Source: Litsea cubeba
Taxonomy: Eukaryota > Streptophyta > Magnoliopsida > Laurales > Lauraceae
Direction of reading: 5' to 3'
DNA: 64,000 nt
Assembly: GCA_012931725.1 (NCBI GenBank)
Contig: CM022952.1
Location: 57,901,089 to 57,965,088 of the forward strand
The position numbers and the translations under genes are program-made. The notes below the pieces were generated by a model. That model worked only from the letters and a program-made list of their open reading frames with translations, searched no databases and was not told the DNA's origin. This document shows positions 9,856 to 21,837 of the stretch, in pieces; position 1 is the first letter of the stretch; every line of letters starts with the position of its first letter.

Positions 9856-12800
9856 CCCCTCATTTTCCATCACTCATCTCCAATCTCTCTAAGCTCTATT
9901 TTTCTTTCTCTAAAGCTCTAAGGTGCTTAAGCTAAAATTGAATTAGAAAGTCAAACACCAAGGCTCTAGGTCATCATATTGTCTAGGCTCTCCCTCTCTA
10001 AGAACTTCTCAAAGGCGCTCTCTCTAAGCTCTCTTTCTCTCTCTCTTCAAGGTATTTTTTGTGAGATCCTGATTTTTAGTAAGATAGTTAGCCCTAATTA
10101 ACCATGTTTAGTGATTTATTTTGTTTTTAGTGAGAGTTTTGGTTTCAGAGGACTTATTTGTAAATATCTATTTTTTGAGGGACTTGCTTATAATTTGGAT
10201 AAACCATAGGGCTCTATTTGTAGATCCCCAAAGAACGCACCATTTAAGAGAGCTCTAGCAAGTTATCCTCTCTTCTCCGATTCTCTCCATCTCTCTCATT
10301 CCAGCAAGAGTAGCCCGACTCTCTCCCAGTTCTCTTCCTCTCTTCTCCCTCTCAGCTCAGCCATCATCATCATCAGCTCACCATCTTCTTCTTCTTCTCT
10401 ATTCTTTGTTAGTGTCCGATGAACCTTTGAGACTTGTGTTTATGATGGGTTTTGTAGGAGATCAGCTAGAAGATCAGTTAACTCAAAACCAGAGGCAAGT
10501 AACTGATATTTTGAACACGATTTTGGATTTAAATTCAAGTTAATTTATGTCTCAATTAATCTATGTTTTCCAGCAAATTCCTTTGAATTCTACTAAATTT
10601 CAAATAAATTACTCATACATGCAATCTGTCTAATTTATGTAAGTTTTGAACCTTATACATGAAGTTTAGAATGTTGAAAATGAAAAGGAGTTGACTGGAG
10701 TTGGTTTCAAGACGAAACAAAATGTTTCCGGAACTCAGGTTCAGCTTTCCTTCGTTCTCGGTCGACAAACACTTGGTCATGCGGTTGACCGACAACACAT
10801 AGTCTGTCAGTCAGTTACTTTTCTACAACTGAGAGTGTTTAGTCTCGTTTTTTCTTCAATGTAGGTCAATCGGGTTCACTCGTGGTCGTAGACTATGAAG
10901 AAGGTTGACTCCAGGTCGACCACCTAATCAACCGACCACACTGTATTTTCCTGATTTGTTTTTAACCAAGTATTCTAACTTAGAAATATACCCTAGGATA
11001 GTCTAATGACCCCGATTCTTTAGGAGACTATAGTAGGTGATGTCTAAATCCAACACTGACCTATAAGTAGGTTTAATGACCATTAAATCAATATTAACAC
11101 CATTAAGCATTAATGTGGTCGAAGAGGTTCTGTTTAGCACATTAACTTTTGAAATGCCAATGTATGGAACACTTTTGTGTCTAATGTTGTTATTAATCAA
11201 TCTAGATCATATGATGGGCTTTGTAGTTAATTTTAATCATTAACTCCTGTATTTAATCCTATCCGTTTGGGAGCACCGACCAGGACTCCTTAAATCAAGT
11301 GGCCGCCTGGGGTAACAACTGGGGATGTGGATTGAATGTTCTGATCAGCATCATGTAATATTATTATTAAATATCAGCAATTGTTATCAACATAAGTATG
11401 ATTTAAGTATCTTGAGAACATATGTTTTCGTTTTACAATTGGGTCCCATAAAAAGTTCTCATATAATATGTGAGAACTAGCTTTCACTTGAATATTCACG
11501 TTTGGTATAGGAAAATATTTAAGTGAGAACTAGTTCTCACCTATTATATGAGAACTTTTTTGTAGGTCCCAACTAGCAACCCATCCAAACCTAGCAATAA
11601 ATACGGAACCCCCTGATAGTCACTAATTCCAAGGATTGACACACATCCAAATGGGCTGAACCGTTGGATCGAGGGTTGGATATTTTTTTGAATATGAAGC
11701 CATTAAATTTGTGGGCCACGGAAGAAGGGGTTAGGGGCATGGGTTTGGGGTCAAACTTGATACTTGGGGTGGTCTCACATAGATCTTTCCATCCCCCAGT
11801 CCCATCCCCAAATGGGGCCCACAATTGGGTCCCATTAAAAAGCTCTCATATAATATGTGAGAACTGGTTCTCACTTGAATATTACTGTTTGTTATAGGGA
11901 AATATTCAAGTGAGAAATAGTTCTCACCTATTATATGAGAACTTTTTTGTGGGGCCCAACTAGCAACTCATCCAAACCCAACAACCAATATGGAACCCCC
12001 TGATAGTCATTAATCCTAAGGATTGACACACATCCGAATGGGCTGAGTCGTTGGATCGAGGGTTGGCTATTTTTTTGAAGATGAAGCCATTAAATTTGTG
12101 GGCCACGGAAGAAAGGGTTAGGGGCATAGGTTTAGGGTCAAACTTGATACTTGGGGTGGTCTCACATAGATCTTTCCATCCCCCCGGTCCCATCCCTAAA
12201 TGGGGCCCACAATTAGGTCCCATAAAAAAGCTCTCATATAATATGTGAGAATTAGTTCTCACTTGAATATTACCGTATATATTGATATATGTACATCAGT
12301 ACTCTAATATTGGCACCACTTAGCTCGGTCCTTTTGGAACTGGATGAGGTAAATGTTGGACTGTTCCTTTCCGTATACTAGTTTAGCTTAGCTATGTTAT
12401 GTTGGAGTATTTTATACTCTTGGTACCTCTGTATTCGGTTCATTTCTGTGACCACATCCTGCTAGACATGGTACCCACTGTATTATGTTTATTAAATCAT
12501 CTCTTAATAGAGATAAAGATAAATTAGTTAATGTGGTTTTGTCCCTCGGTTATTTTGACATTATGGTATCTCAGATCACCTACATTGTTCAGTTATCATG
12601 TTATTTTTGTTATTATCAACTATATTTTAGATTTATTCTGTTTACACAGATATCAACTATATCATGTTATTGTTTAGCATATCAGTCTCTTGTCAATTTA
12701 TGTAATGTAACCTCTGGCGTTTCAGGTTATATGACTAGGAAACCTAGGACTTTAGTTAAGTTCTACAGATGTCATAGACATCGGGTTTCGTGAGCCGAGT

Positions 12801-13027
12801 TACCATGGGATACATTTTCATCATATTCAGTTGTATTGACCTTTGTTGGTCCTTATCTTGGGTTATAAATTAAAACACTCTTACTTTTTGTTTTAACTTC
12901 AGTATTATGAATAAAATAGATCTATATATGTTCTGTTTTGCTCTATAACTGGGAACTTATTATCCTGTGGGCAAATCATGTTCCTAGATTTGGTATACGT
13001 AGGCTAACCCGAATCCGGGACGTGACA
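9856..13027 (+). mobile_element. Gypsy-type LTR remnant(s), start not located
   Basis: The right boundary reads ccgaatccgggacgtgaca (CA at 13026-13027), a typical chromovirus LTR end. Within the stretch, a CT-rich leader follows a TATAAATAC motif near 9841, and phrases such as 'gggctctatttgtagatcccca' (about 10209-10229) resemble chromovirus LTRs. No LTR start, primer-binding site or coding region was found. The stretch may be more than one element and includes the 380-bp tandem at 11441-12265. Two CGGTTGACCG-type motifs lie at about 10790-10930. Confidence 0.4.
11441..12265. repeat. ~380-bp tandem repeat (2.2 copies) containing a palindromic MITE
   Basis: The phrase caatt(g/a)ggtcccat recurs at 11441, 11820 and 12209, giving periods of about 379 and 389 bases. 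Each unit begins with a ~140-base palindrome: arms of gtcccataaaaagttctcat and tatgagaacttttttgt with internal gtgagaact/agttctcac pairs. A ~240-base spacer follows, shared almost word for word between copies (ggattgacacacatcc, gccattaaatttgtgggcc, ggtggtctcacatagatc). The third copy is only the left part of the palindrome. The ORFs seen in both copies are by-products. Confidence 0.8.
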
Positions 13028-13189
13028 TTTTTTATTTAGATTTCAATCTTAACTTATTTAGTATATTCATAATAATATTATGTAAGCAAGTCTCATCTTC
13101 TCCCATTTCCAATAAGTAACATATCACAATAAATAAATTATACATTTGTATTGATTCTATTTTATCTTCTTTTTATCAATTTAGATTTT

Positions 13190-13754
13190 GAGGAAATATA
13201 AATGGCTTGACCATCTCATTATTCTTATTTTGGCCCTGATGAATCAAGTCCTGTAAATTTGAAAGATATTAATCTGGAGGCACATAACAATTAAGAATCC
13301 CCTCTTCCTAATCCTTACGAAACCTCAATCAAATAATAATAGTAATAACAACAACAACATCCCTAGTTTGGACTTATTTTGAAAAATTGAAATCAAAGAT
13401 GCCACCGGAAATACTGTGTGAAAAGCACAATGTAAGCTTTGTGAAGATTTATATAGTTGTAGTTACCCAGGCGACACTGGTATCTTATAAGGCATTTGAA
13501 TAATTGTAGACCCATAAATCAAGGGGTGGCTCTGGGAGTAGCAAGGTAGGGTGTAAAAACTCAACTATCTGGAAGCTCTTCTTCTAGCAGTTTAGGTGTT
13601 CTCAATAATAACCAAAATAATGCCAGATATCACCTAGTAAAACTTATAATGCTTAATGATTTACCCTTTTCTTTTGTTGAAAGTGATTATCTTGAAGAAT
13701 TTGTAAATATGCCTTTCACACCACAATTTAAAAAAGTAAATAAATTCTAGAATG
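13190..13754 (+). pseudogene. hAT transposase pseudogene, N-terminal part (BED zinc finger)
   Basis: Reading through frameshifts, the sequence encodes VWTYFEK, then DATGN, then the first BED-finger cysteines (CKLC, about 13433-13444) and HLNNC in a shifted frame (about 13493-13507). This is the layout of BED zinc fingers of plant hAT transposases. Further on, about 13640-13710 encodes ARYHLVKLIMLNDLPFSFVE, which matches the conserved LVKMIILDELPFSFVE block of the family. Several stops and frameshifts are present. A solo LTR interrupts the gene at 13760 and the gene resumes at 15128. Confidence 0.75.
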
Positions 13755-13759
13755 ACTAT

Positions 13760-15122
13760 TGTTGACACACAAAATATCATTTTCCAATGCAAACACTCAT
13801 TTTTATGAAGAAAAACAACCATTTTGTTGACCGTTGGAACTGACCGGTCATAATGACACAACTTCAATAGCCAGCATACACAGGACTTCCTCGGCCACTT
13901 TAGAGCACAGATGCTAGCCGTTGGGCGCATACTGGTGACTGTTGCTTGCCACTCAAGCAAGTAGCCGCGGGGTGCTACAAAGACATTCCATCGGCCACTT
14001 TGCTCTGTTAATTGGCCGGTAGGCAGTTATCTCAAATTAGGGGTGTACACGGATCGGATTGTTGCGGATTGGGCCAAATCCGTCACCAATCCGTTACCAA
14101 CGGATTGACGGATTTGGAATCCGTCACCAATCCGTTGCTGTTAAAATCCGATCAGATTCGATTCGTGGACCACGGATCGGATCGGATCGAATCGGATTAA
14201 TCCGTTCAATCTAATTTTAAAAGAAAATTATCAAATATATTATAAAAATTACATTTTGACCCCTTAATTTTTTTTTCTTATTTTAAATTTAGATATCTTA
14301 ATTTATATTTAGACCCTTTATATTTTTTTATTTATATTTAATGCCAACGGATCGGATCGGATTGAATCTGCGGACTCAGGGTGAAATCCGCCACCGATCC
14401 GTTGCTAACGGATTACAAAATTTTTAATCCGTCACCAATCTGTTTACCTTCGGATCGGATAAAAATCCGCGGATCGGATCGGATCAGATCGGATTTCCGG
14501 ATCGACGGATTTTTTATTCACCCCTATCTCTCATGATCTGGGCGGTTACTCACTCTGATGGCCATTGGATCTGTAGAAAACAGTTACACCCCCGTTAACT
14601 GTACTTCTTGAAACTGCCTCCACTTGCCCACGACTTGCAGTAGTTATGGCCTTCAAAAAGGCTATAAAAAGGGTAATTGGGAAGGCGAGTATGCATCCAA
14701 TCCACAGCAAGAAGCCTAAAAACTCTACCAATTTTCACATAAAAGACTCATTTCATTCTACCACATGAGGGTGATGAATTACAAAGATTGAAGGAGGAGA
14801 CTAAGGCAGAATTCTCCAACTTCATCATGGGCAGCTTCTTGAAGACAGCAACTGCCCTCTTTGTTTCTTTTTATTTAAACATTGTACTTTTTGTACAATT
14901 TTTTTTTTTTTTTTGTATTTGATCTCCTAAGCCTGGCGAGGGAGCTGCATAAAATTTATAAGCAACCTGCACTCAGAAGGTGAGACAAGTAGAACCCATA
15001 TAAAAAAAACAAATGTGACCTTTTTTATTCACAATCAAATACACGTGCGAGTCGCTTTTGTATCTTTTTGTAAAATGTTCAAGAATGAATAAAATCCCTT
15101 ATATTTGTTTTCGAACGAAACA
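13760..15122 (+). mobile_element. Solo LTR inserted in the hAT pseudogene
   Basis: The unit begins TGTTGACACACAAAAT and ends TCGAACGAAACA. It is flanked by a perfect 5-base duplication ACTAT (13755-13759 and 15123-15127). It contains a TATA box (ggctataaaaaggg, about 14661-14674) and an AATAAA signal (about 15089). Removing it rejoins the two parts of a hAT transposase, which confirms the borders. The TGTTGACAC start is shared with the Tat-type LTRs at 28900 and 46504, so a Tat-lineage source is likely. Length 1363 bases, of which 489 are a later MITE. Confidence 0.85.
14038..14526. mobile_element. hAT-type MITE rich in CGGATC repeats
   Basis: The element starts TAGGGGTGTACACGG and ends TTATTCACCCCTA, so the terminal TAGGGGTG/CACCCCTA is a perfect inverted repeat. 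Flanks TCTCAAAT (14030-14037) and TCTCTCAT (14527-14534) match at 6 of 8 positions, fitting an aged 8-base hAT duplication. The body is filled with ATCGGATC/CGGATC repeats at both ends around an AT-rich centre. No coding capacity. Confidence 0.8.
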
Positions 15123-15127
15123 ACTAT

Positions 15128-15394
15128 TAGAAACGATGCGTTAGTCAAAAATCTTAAAAAGGAAAAAGAAAATTTACAAGTCCTTCTTAAAAAATACCCG
15201 GTAAAATAGCTTTAACTTTAGATTTATGGACCTCAAAGAAAAATCATGGGTATATGTCATCAATTGTCCACTCTATTGATGCAAAATGGGTAATACATAA
15301 AAGAATCAATCCATTTTCTTTGCTTGAGTACACCCATACTGTTGCTAGGATAAGGGCCACTATTATTGAGAAGCTTAGAGATTTTAAAGTTTGC
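15128..15394 (+). pseudogene. hAT transposase pseudogene, central part
   Basis: Directly after the ACTAT duplication the hAT reading resumes. The stretch about 15190-15390 encodes KIALTLDLWTSKKNHGYMSS and then IDAKWVIHKRI, matching the conserved ALTTDMWTS...GYM...HFID..W block of plant hAT transposases. Stops and frameshifts are present. The match ends abruptly near 15394, where foreign sequence begins. Confidence 0.75.
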
Positions 15395-15784
15395 CACTTG
15401 TAGTAGTTCTTGTATGCCACCTGTTGTAGAGGCTCCTGCATGAGTGCCAGCACCCAACCCTATGCTCCTTTGCTTTGCAAGACACATCAGGAAAAACTGC
15501 TTGAACTGCACAATTGCTTTAATAAGGTTCTTTCCCGCTTTTTCAACCCACTCTTATTTCATTTTGCTTTCAATTCACTACACTCAGTCTCGAAGCCTGA
15601 CGTTCGGGACAAGCTGAACTCACTGAGCCGAGACGAAAACCGGAGGGAAGCTCTCCTTTCCACTGACTCCTCACAGCCTACCACTAAAGAGATGCGAAAC
15701 TTTAGGTAAAACGAATAAACCCCACTCATTCTCTTACTAAAGGGAAGCATGCTCTTCATCTTCCTATGCTACTTCTCCTGCTGT
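15395..15784 (-). other. Foreign insert in the hAT gene; possible captured exon
   Basis: This ~390-base stretch interrupts the hAT reading. On the minus strand about 15400-15560 stays open in one frame and encodes a smooth peptide with LIKAIVQFKQFF and AGTHAGASTTGG. It looks more like real protein sequence than chance, but I do not recognise the family. Clear ends and target duplications were not seen. Confidence 0.3.
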
Positions 15785-16620
15785 TAAAAATCAAATTATT
15801 TCTATAACCTAAGATAATGCAAGTTCTAATGACAATGCTGTCAAAATAATAAAAACTATGATCCTACTTAATTTAGTTGGAGTTATTTTTCATAATAAAT
15901 GTACTAGTGACATCTTAAATCTTTTTTTCCAAGATGGTTTAACATATATTAATCAATCAATAGAGGTTATTCATTATATTGTAAATTTCTTTTTTTTTCA
16001 TCTTCTTCTAAGATACAAAATTGGGATAAATTATGTTTAACTGCTAAGTTAAAACCTAAGAAAATAGAATTAGGTGTAACACATAGGTGGGATTACACCT
16101 ATATATGTTAAGAAAGGAATTAATATATAAAGATTCAATTAATCAATATAGTTCATTATATTTAGCAGATATCAGATACAGGGTTTTAATTAAGTGAAGA
16201 TGATTTGAAACTTATTGATATAATAAAAGATTTTTTAGAAGCTCTTTACGAAGCAACTTTAAAATTCTTTGGAGTATATTACCTCACTTCAAATTAAGCT
16301 TCAATATGTTTTTATGATATTAGTCTTACTTTTCAAAAATATAGAGAGATAAGAGTCTTTCAAAGATATATGCATGTAAAGCAATGGGAGCAATTCACAT
16401 TATTGAAGAAATGCTTCATTAACTTTCTATTTTGCCTCTATTTTAGATTCTAGGGTAAGATTAGTAGGTGTAGAAACTGCAGTTGAAGAAAGAAATAAAA
16501 ATATGAATACTACCGACTCAAACATAAATAATATTTCTACTTGATGCTAGAAAATCATGAAAGAAATTCTGAGACGATCACAAAATTCTAACACAGAAAG
16601 TAGGAGAAACTTAATATTCA
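15785..16620 (+). pseudogene. hAT transposase pseudogene, C-terminal part
   Basis: The hAT reading continues with DNASSNDNAV (about 15815), then ILNLFFQDGLTYI (about 15917-15955; consensus HILNLIVQDGLK.I), KPKKIELGVTHRWDYTY (about 16049-16100; consensus KPKK..LDVPTRWNSTY), then blocks matching DFL...Y.ATL.FSGVYYPTSN (about 16230-16300) and a final ASILDSRVRL segment near 16440. The dimerisation domain is badly decayed. Frameshifts and stops exclude function. Confidence 0.75.
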
Positions 16621-17815
16621 TTCCTCCGATTTATATTACACGGGTTCGTATTTTAAGCCTCATGGATGCAGGTTGTTTACAAATTCATTTTTTTTATAAC
16701 CCCTTCATCCATCCTCAGATGGTTTCAAACTGAACAAAAATAACAAAAAAAAAAAAAAAAAATCACACGAGACATGACAAAAAGACTGCAAAAACAATTA
16801 TGTGAGTCCATGTCTGAGATGTTTCTATCTTCTCGGACATAGCCTTTTGCCTGTGCAAATCTCTCTTCTTCTCCTTTATTTTCTCCCCTAAACTCCTTCA
16901 ATGTCTTTGTCATGGGTTTATGATGGCCTAATTATGTGTATGGACAGGTGAAAATCAATTTTGACTGACAAGTATCACTCTTTTAACAAGGATTGCGTTT
17001 GTGTAAACCCAAGGCAGTTACTGGTTTATGTGCCAGCAGGTGTTTCAAAGTTGTGTCATTCTGGGCCATACCAGTACGAAGAAACAGAATGAAGCCATGA
17101 AAAGGGTTTGCACAACTAAGTCTCAAACAGAGACACCATACTCCCTTGAGTGAGAGAGACAAAGAAGGGAGAGTGAGCAGTCGGTTTGGGTTGAAAAGGA
17201 ATGGTAGGGCCATGAATATCAGTCTCTCCCTCTGAAGGAGCATCTCTAGAGGTTGGAGATTGAATTTGGGAGGCTAAGGACCCGTCTTACAAAAGTTTAA
17301 AACAAGGCCTCACATTCTTAAACAAAAACTCAAAGAAGGGAAGGAGTTTTCCTTGAGGATTCTAAGTATTATAGGAGAATTAGAGAGAATGGAGGCTTTG
17401 GTAGAGTATGTAGGGGGTTGGAGAGGAGCAGGAGTGCTTAGGAGAGGTTGAAATGGCTGTTCTAAAGTCCTATTTATAGAGTAAGAGGGTAGTTGCAGCG
17501 GTTTTAGGAAGTCATGATTCGAAAATAGGTGCCAAACACTTAAATTGCAGGTTCATGTCCGAGAGACGATGCTTCTTTCGGACATGGAGTTCATGTCTGA
17601 GAGATAGACATGGGTTCATGTCCGAAAGCCATTCAGACATGGAATCCATACAAATGAGAAATATGTTCAAATGATGTCCAAATACTCTGAAATTATGAGG
17701 AACCTCTTTTGGGATGATTTCTAGAGTATAAGGAGGGTTTCATCACCATTTGAGTTCTATAAATGGACTTTGGACTTCATGTTTGCGTGCCTCTTTTACT
17801 TTGGATTTGCATCTT
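16621..17815. other. Unassigned stretch with paired CATGTCYGA / TCRGACATG motifs
   Basis: No gene is supported; the minus ORF at 16983-17243 has no recognisable domain. The stretch carries perfect inverted pairs CATGTCCGA (17554) with TCGGACATG (17578) and CATGTCTGA (17592) with TCAGACATG (17633). Related motifs lie near 16809 and 16833. The first pair would form a hairpin with a 15-base loop. Nothing else is recognised. Confidence 0.4.
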
Positions 17816-18430
17816 TGTAAGACCCCGACCCAAATTTCTTACGATTAGTGTTAATTAAGTGGGCGATTAGTTTTCTAAGCGTGATTAGTGGTTGTGTGAA
17901 TTAGAGTGTGGGTTTATTAGCCTTGGATATAGCTTTGGGGTAATTTTGAGAGTGTTTGGATTTAGTCTGACACACCCAGTGGTGCCTTGGGCAACTCGTG
18001 TGGGAATGATTCTTGATTTCGAAAAATACCAATTTCTATTCCTATTGATATATATTATTATTAACAACAACTTTCGTATTCATTCCACTCGTGTTCGAAG
18101 CCTTGAAACCCAACTTTTAGCCAAAAAGGTTAAAACAATCTCTTCACACTCAAATCTGTGTACGATTTTCAAAGTCTCCAAATCATGTAAGATTTATGCC
18201 TTTTGGAAACTAGATTTTTCGATGAACAATTCTGTTATTTTTATGAACAATCCGCACCAATCCAAGCACATTCGCACTCCCCTAGGAGGCATGCCCTAAG
18301 GTTTGGGATTCCGATGTATTTTGAATTTAGTGGTTATGAGGATTCCCACATGGATTTGGTAGAATACTAAACCCAATGTCATTTATATTCTTGTATTGAA
18401 TGTATGGTTATGTGCCACAGTTTATTCAGC
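17816..18430 (+). mobile_element. Possible chromovirus LTR start joined to copia leader
   Basis: TGTAAGACCCCGACCC at 17816 is the stereotyped start of chromovirus LTRs (compare TGTTACACCCCGACCC at 5627, minus strand). The body is AT-rich and non-coding. By 18431 the sequence is copia gag, so a junction or short leader lies between, but I could not place it. No target duplication was identified. Confidence 0.35.
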
Positions 18431-19005
18431 ATGAATTCAAATACTTTCAATCCACATGTGATCATCCTCAACCAGAATAAGTTGATGGGATCCAACTATA
18501 TAGACTAGAAAAGGAACCTAGATATTATCCTGACAGCTTCAGGATGCAGATATGTCCTTACCATACCCTCCCTTCCTGAGCCTGAGCCTGAGCCTGATGC
18601 ACCACAGGATGTGAAAGACCTTTACACCAAGTAGAGTAAAGACAATGAGATGGCCAGATGTTTTATTCAGGCATCCATGTCTAGTGTTTTGCAAGATTAA
18701 CATCAATCCTACAAGTCAGCATACGATACTATATCAAATTTAAAGGAGATGTTTGCAGAACAGGTCAGGCCTGCTAGGCAGGCAGCTATGAAAGTGCTGA
18801 TAAAGATTAAGATGGCTGAGGGAACCCCAGTATAAAAATATTTGTTACAAATGATGTTGGCATTGAATGAGTTAGATGTACTGGGGGCTACGATTGATAC
18901 AGAATCGCAGATCAACATGATCATTCAATCACTACCGGACCCATTCAAACATTTCGAGATCAATTATAATAAATTGGGAATGACCATAGCTGAGCTGTCT
19001 CGCCA
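18431..19005 (+). pseudogene. Ty1/copia gag fragment (UBN2-type), truncated
   Basis: From ATG at 18431 the frame reads a copia gag N-terminus: NQNKLMGSNYID, then RNLDIILTASGCRYVL, a Pro-Glu repeat, NEMARCFIQASMSSVL, and MLALNELDVLGA...SLPDPFKHFEINYN...TIAELSRH. This is the order of the copia/UBN2 gag domain. Four in-frame stops are present: two where the family has Trp (TGG to TAG), one that fits Gln (CAA to TAA), and one after VLQD. The reading ends at 19005 where a gypsy LTR begins, so the rest of the copia element is displaced or lost. Confidence 0.75.
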
Positions 19006-21681
19006 TGTAATAACCTGGGTCAGATCAGGCCCAGATTCGTCCGACCCATAGAGTTTTGGATGGGTTGGATTGCAATAGTTATTTATAACTTGGCCTCAGC
19101 CCATTATACCCTTTTGTTTGTTATTAAATTGTTGGAACGATACCTCCTTGTGAGGAGGATACCGTTCGGGTACCCAGGGAGATTTCCCGAAGGTTAGAGA
19201 TCTCACCCCATCTCAAAATTTCGAAATGCTTTATCTGCCTTCTACGATTGATTTCATTCATTCTCATTCTTGGGTTATAGAGGAAGAGAGAGGAAATTGT
19301 GCAGAAGGACTGATCTTGGGAAGAAACCGGAAGATCTAGTGGATGCAATACTCGAGGCCTCATATCGATCGAGCCACAGTCTTTTATACGAGGAGGTGAG
19401 TAATATTTACAAGTACACTGAGAAATAGATTCATGGAATTTATTGTGCATTTTCGTTGATCAGGATTATAACCCAAAGGGGATTACGGGAATGAAAATCT
19501 GATTGCTAAGGGGTCTGGAACTTTTCATTCCCTATGAGAAGATACGGGGTTTGACCAAGATTTGTGATCTCTTTATCAAAATAGTAATGGTTTATGATTA
19601 TTGAAGGCATCGGATGAAACCAAACCAGTGAGCTGGTTTCAAACCAAATTGTCAGACAAATGATCTGACGATTTGGGTAGTATGATCATGGGGCCCACCT
19701 GATCATAGATCTGACTCAGGGATCTGAAGGTAGACCCTTGGGTGACCACAGTAGTGATGGACCCGCTTGGATTGGGTCCCATCTGGCCCCATTTAGATTC
19801 TAAAAAAAAATTCTATATCGGTACTGTAAGGGATTTTCGATTTCTTAGTAGATCTGGTTGTGGGACCCACTGTTTCATATGATCATGGATCACCTCCATA
19901 AATCTGGAAGCCAACTCTTGGGCGACTACAGTGGAGGTGGACCTATTTAGAACTGGGCCCCATCTAGCCCTTGATTGATATTTTTAACCATTTGCATCGT
20001 CATTTTGGGATTTTTGGTGAATGGAGTTGTGGGACCCAATGGATGATTGGATCGTGGATCTGGTTTGATCCTTGGGCCATACATGTCTGGGCGACCATGA
20101 TGGTGGGGTCTGATCTGGGTCTTGATCAGCGGGACCCATGATGTTAGCAACCTTATTACCCCAGGCGAGAAGCACTTGGTTCTGAAGACTTTCTGTACAG
20201 AACGTCTACTGATGGGGAAGAAGGGAATAATGAATTCAGTAGTCTGGGGGTGTATGGAAAAGTGTGGGACTTTGTGTGGATTAACATAGAATGCTGATGA
20301 TGTGTGGATAAGTGATAAACAGAGAATGGTGATGACATGAGAAATGAGAGAGTGCTGTTATGACAACACATACTTGTGATTTTTAAATACCTGGCCCATT
20401 AGTTTTAGGAATTAGCAAAAGGCCCTGTAGTTTTAATGTATCCAAATTAAAACCCTTGGCTTATTTTATAAGGAATATAATTTGGAAAGTATTACTAGTG
20501 GAATCCCCATGTTTTTTAAATTTGTTATTTCTTATTATTATCACTATAGACTCTGTTATGAGCCTAAGATTTTAGTGAGGACCCAGATTGAATTATATGA
20601 CAAATAAAAGTCCCGGTCAATGGGACAATCCTTTAATTAACAGAAATTCCTTATTTATGATTGGACATATAATGAGGATTTAGAATTTAAAGATATGAGA
20701 TTAGTGCCACATAAGCGGGTACTAAATTCTGAATTGGAGTGGGGCACATTTTTAAAACTCGATTATGTGGGACTAGCCCTATATAAAAACAATTAGTATT
20801 TATAGTTCTATGATAGTTATATTGCATGCATAATGAACATAAAAGAACTATTGAACACTTCCTTTTGATTCTCTTTTATATAAGAACACTACATGAGACA
20901 GTGTCATGGTATTTGAAACATCAGTAAGGACCTTACTCTTAATATTGATTTTATTAATGAATCCTTTGTGTACACGGAGTAATAAGGTGGACAGGGATTG
21001 AATCAGTGGCTATTGAATAAATCTCCTAAGGGAGAATTTGATTGACTTATGGAAAGGACGTCCTTATTAGAAAGGATTGAAACACTGAAACTCTTATAAT
21101 AAAGTTCTACTGAATTATAAGAACCCATAAATGGGATTATTGAACATATCAATGTATAAGAGATGAATATGAAATCTCATTGAATCATAAGAAATGCTAT
21201 AGGACATCTGTTATCATTTCATGTTTTCCTCTTATTAGTTTGTATTGGTTTCTGTAATTAAGTGACTCGTGTATTTAAATAATGCTCACCAGTTTTTTTG
21301 ATAAGTGGTTTGCCCCACTTCAGGTACGGGTCTTTTGGGGGAGCTTGACAATGTTGGAGATCAGCCATTGGACTTCAATTTGCGTGGCTGATGAGAGAAC
21401 GTTACAACCATATTGAACAATAAATTAGAACTTTAGAGATGGATATTTCCTTTAAATAAGGATAATCTTGATTCTTTTAAATTAGGAAATGTGGTTTAGG
21501 ATTTGTTATCACTTCTTATCTATTTAATTTTGATCTCTTGAATAAATTAGAAGAATTAAGCTGAATAAATTAGAAGCATTGCTTAATTCTTTGTTAATTT
21601 TTTTTTATTCTTGTGGTGATCCTGATCTTAACTATATTAATGTCTCGGAATCTGATGAGCTTCAGGTTTCGGGGCGTTACA
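19006..21681 (+). mobile_element. 5' LTR of a chromovirus-type (Del/Tekay-like) Ty3/gypsy element
   Basis: The unit starts TGTAATAACCTGGG, cutting the copia gag reading, and ends TTTCGGGGCGTTACA. The two ends are imperfect inverted copies, as in chromovirus LTRs. It is followed three bases later by a tRNA-Met-type primer-binding site and then a chromovirus gag. At 2676 bases it is long but within the range of this clade. No partner LTR is in the window, so the age cannot be read. The interior holds a degenerate triplication at 19660-20140. Confidence 0.8.
19660..20140. repeat. Degenerate ~165-bp triplication within the chromovirus LTR
   Basis: Three successive segments share, in order, a gtgggacccac-like phrase, tgatcatggat-ct, ct-tgggcgacca-agt-g-ggtgg and a gggcccatct-like phrase. 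The copies lie at about 19680-19800, 19855-19975 and 20030-20145. Divergence is high. Confidence 0.5.
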
Positions 21682-21684
21682 AAG

Positions 21685-21696
21685 TGGTATCAGAGC
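21685..21696 (+). other. Primer-binding site (initiator tRNA-Met type)
   Basis: TGGTATCAGAGC begins three bases after the LTR end at 21681. This is the standard site complementary to the 3' end of plant initiator tRNA-Met. It sets element orientation as plus. Confidence 0.85.
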
Positions 21697-21837
21697 GCAT
21701 GGTCTTAGGCAATATTAAAGACTTAGCAACTCCTAGGATACGTGGTGAAGACGTTGTAAGGGGGAGAATAGTACGATAGAAATTTATTCTCTGTGATTGT
21801 GTGCTAAGTTGTGAATCTTTTTGTAGGAATAGAAATA

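Noticed and set aside
11591..12262. Two similar ORF pairs (plus and minus)
   Set aside because: By-products of the 380-bp tandem; both strands open, no domain.
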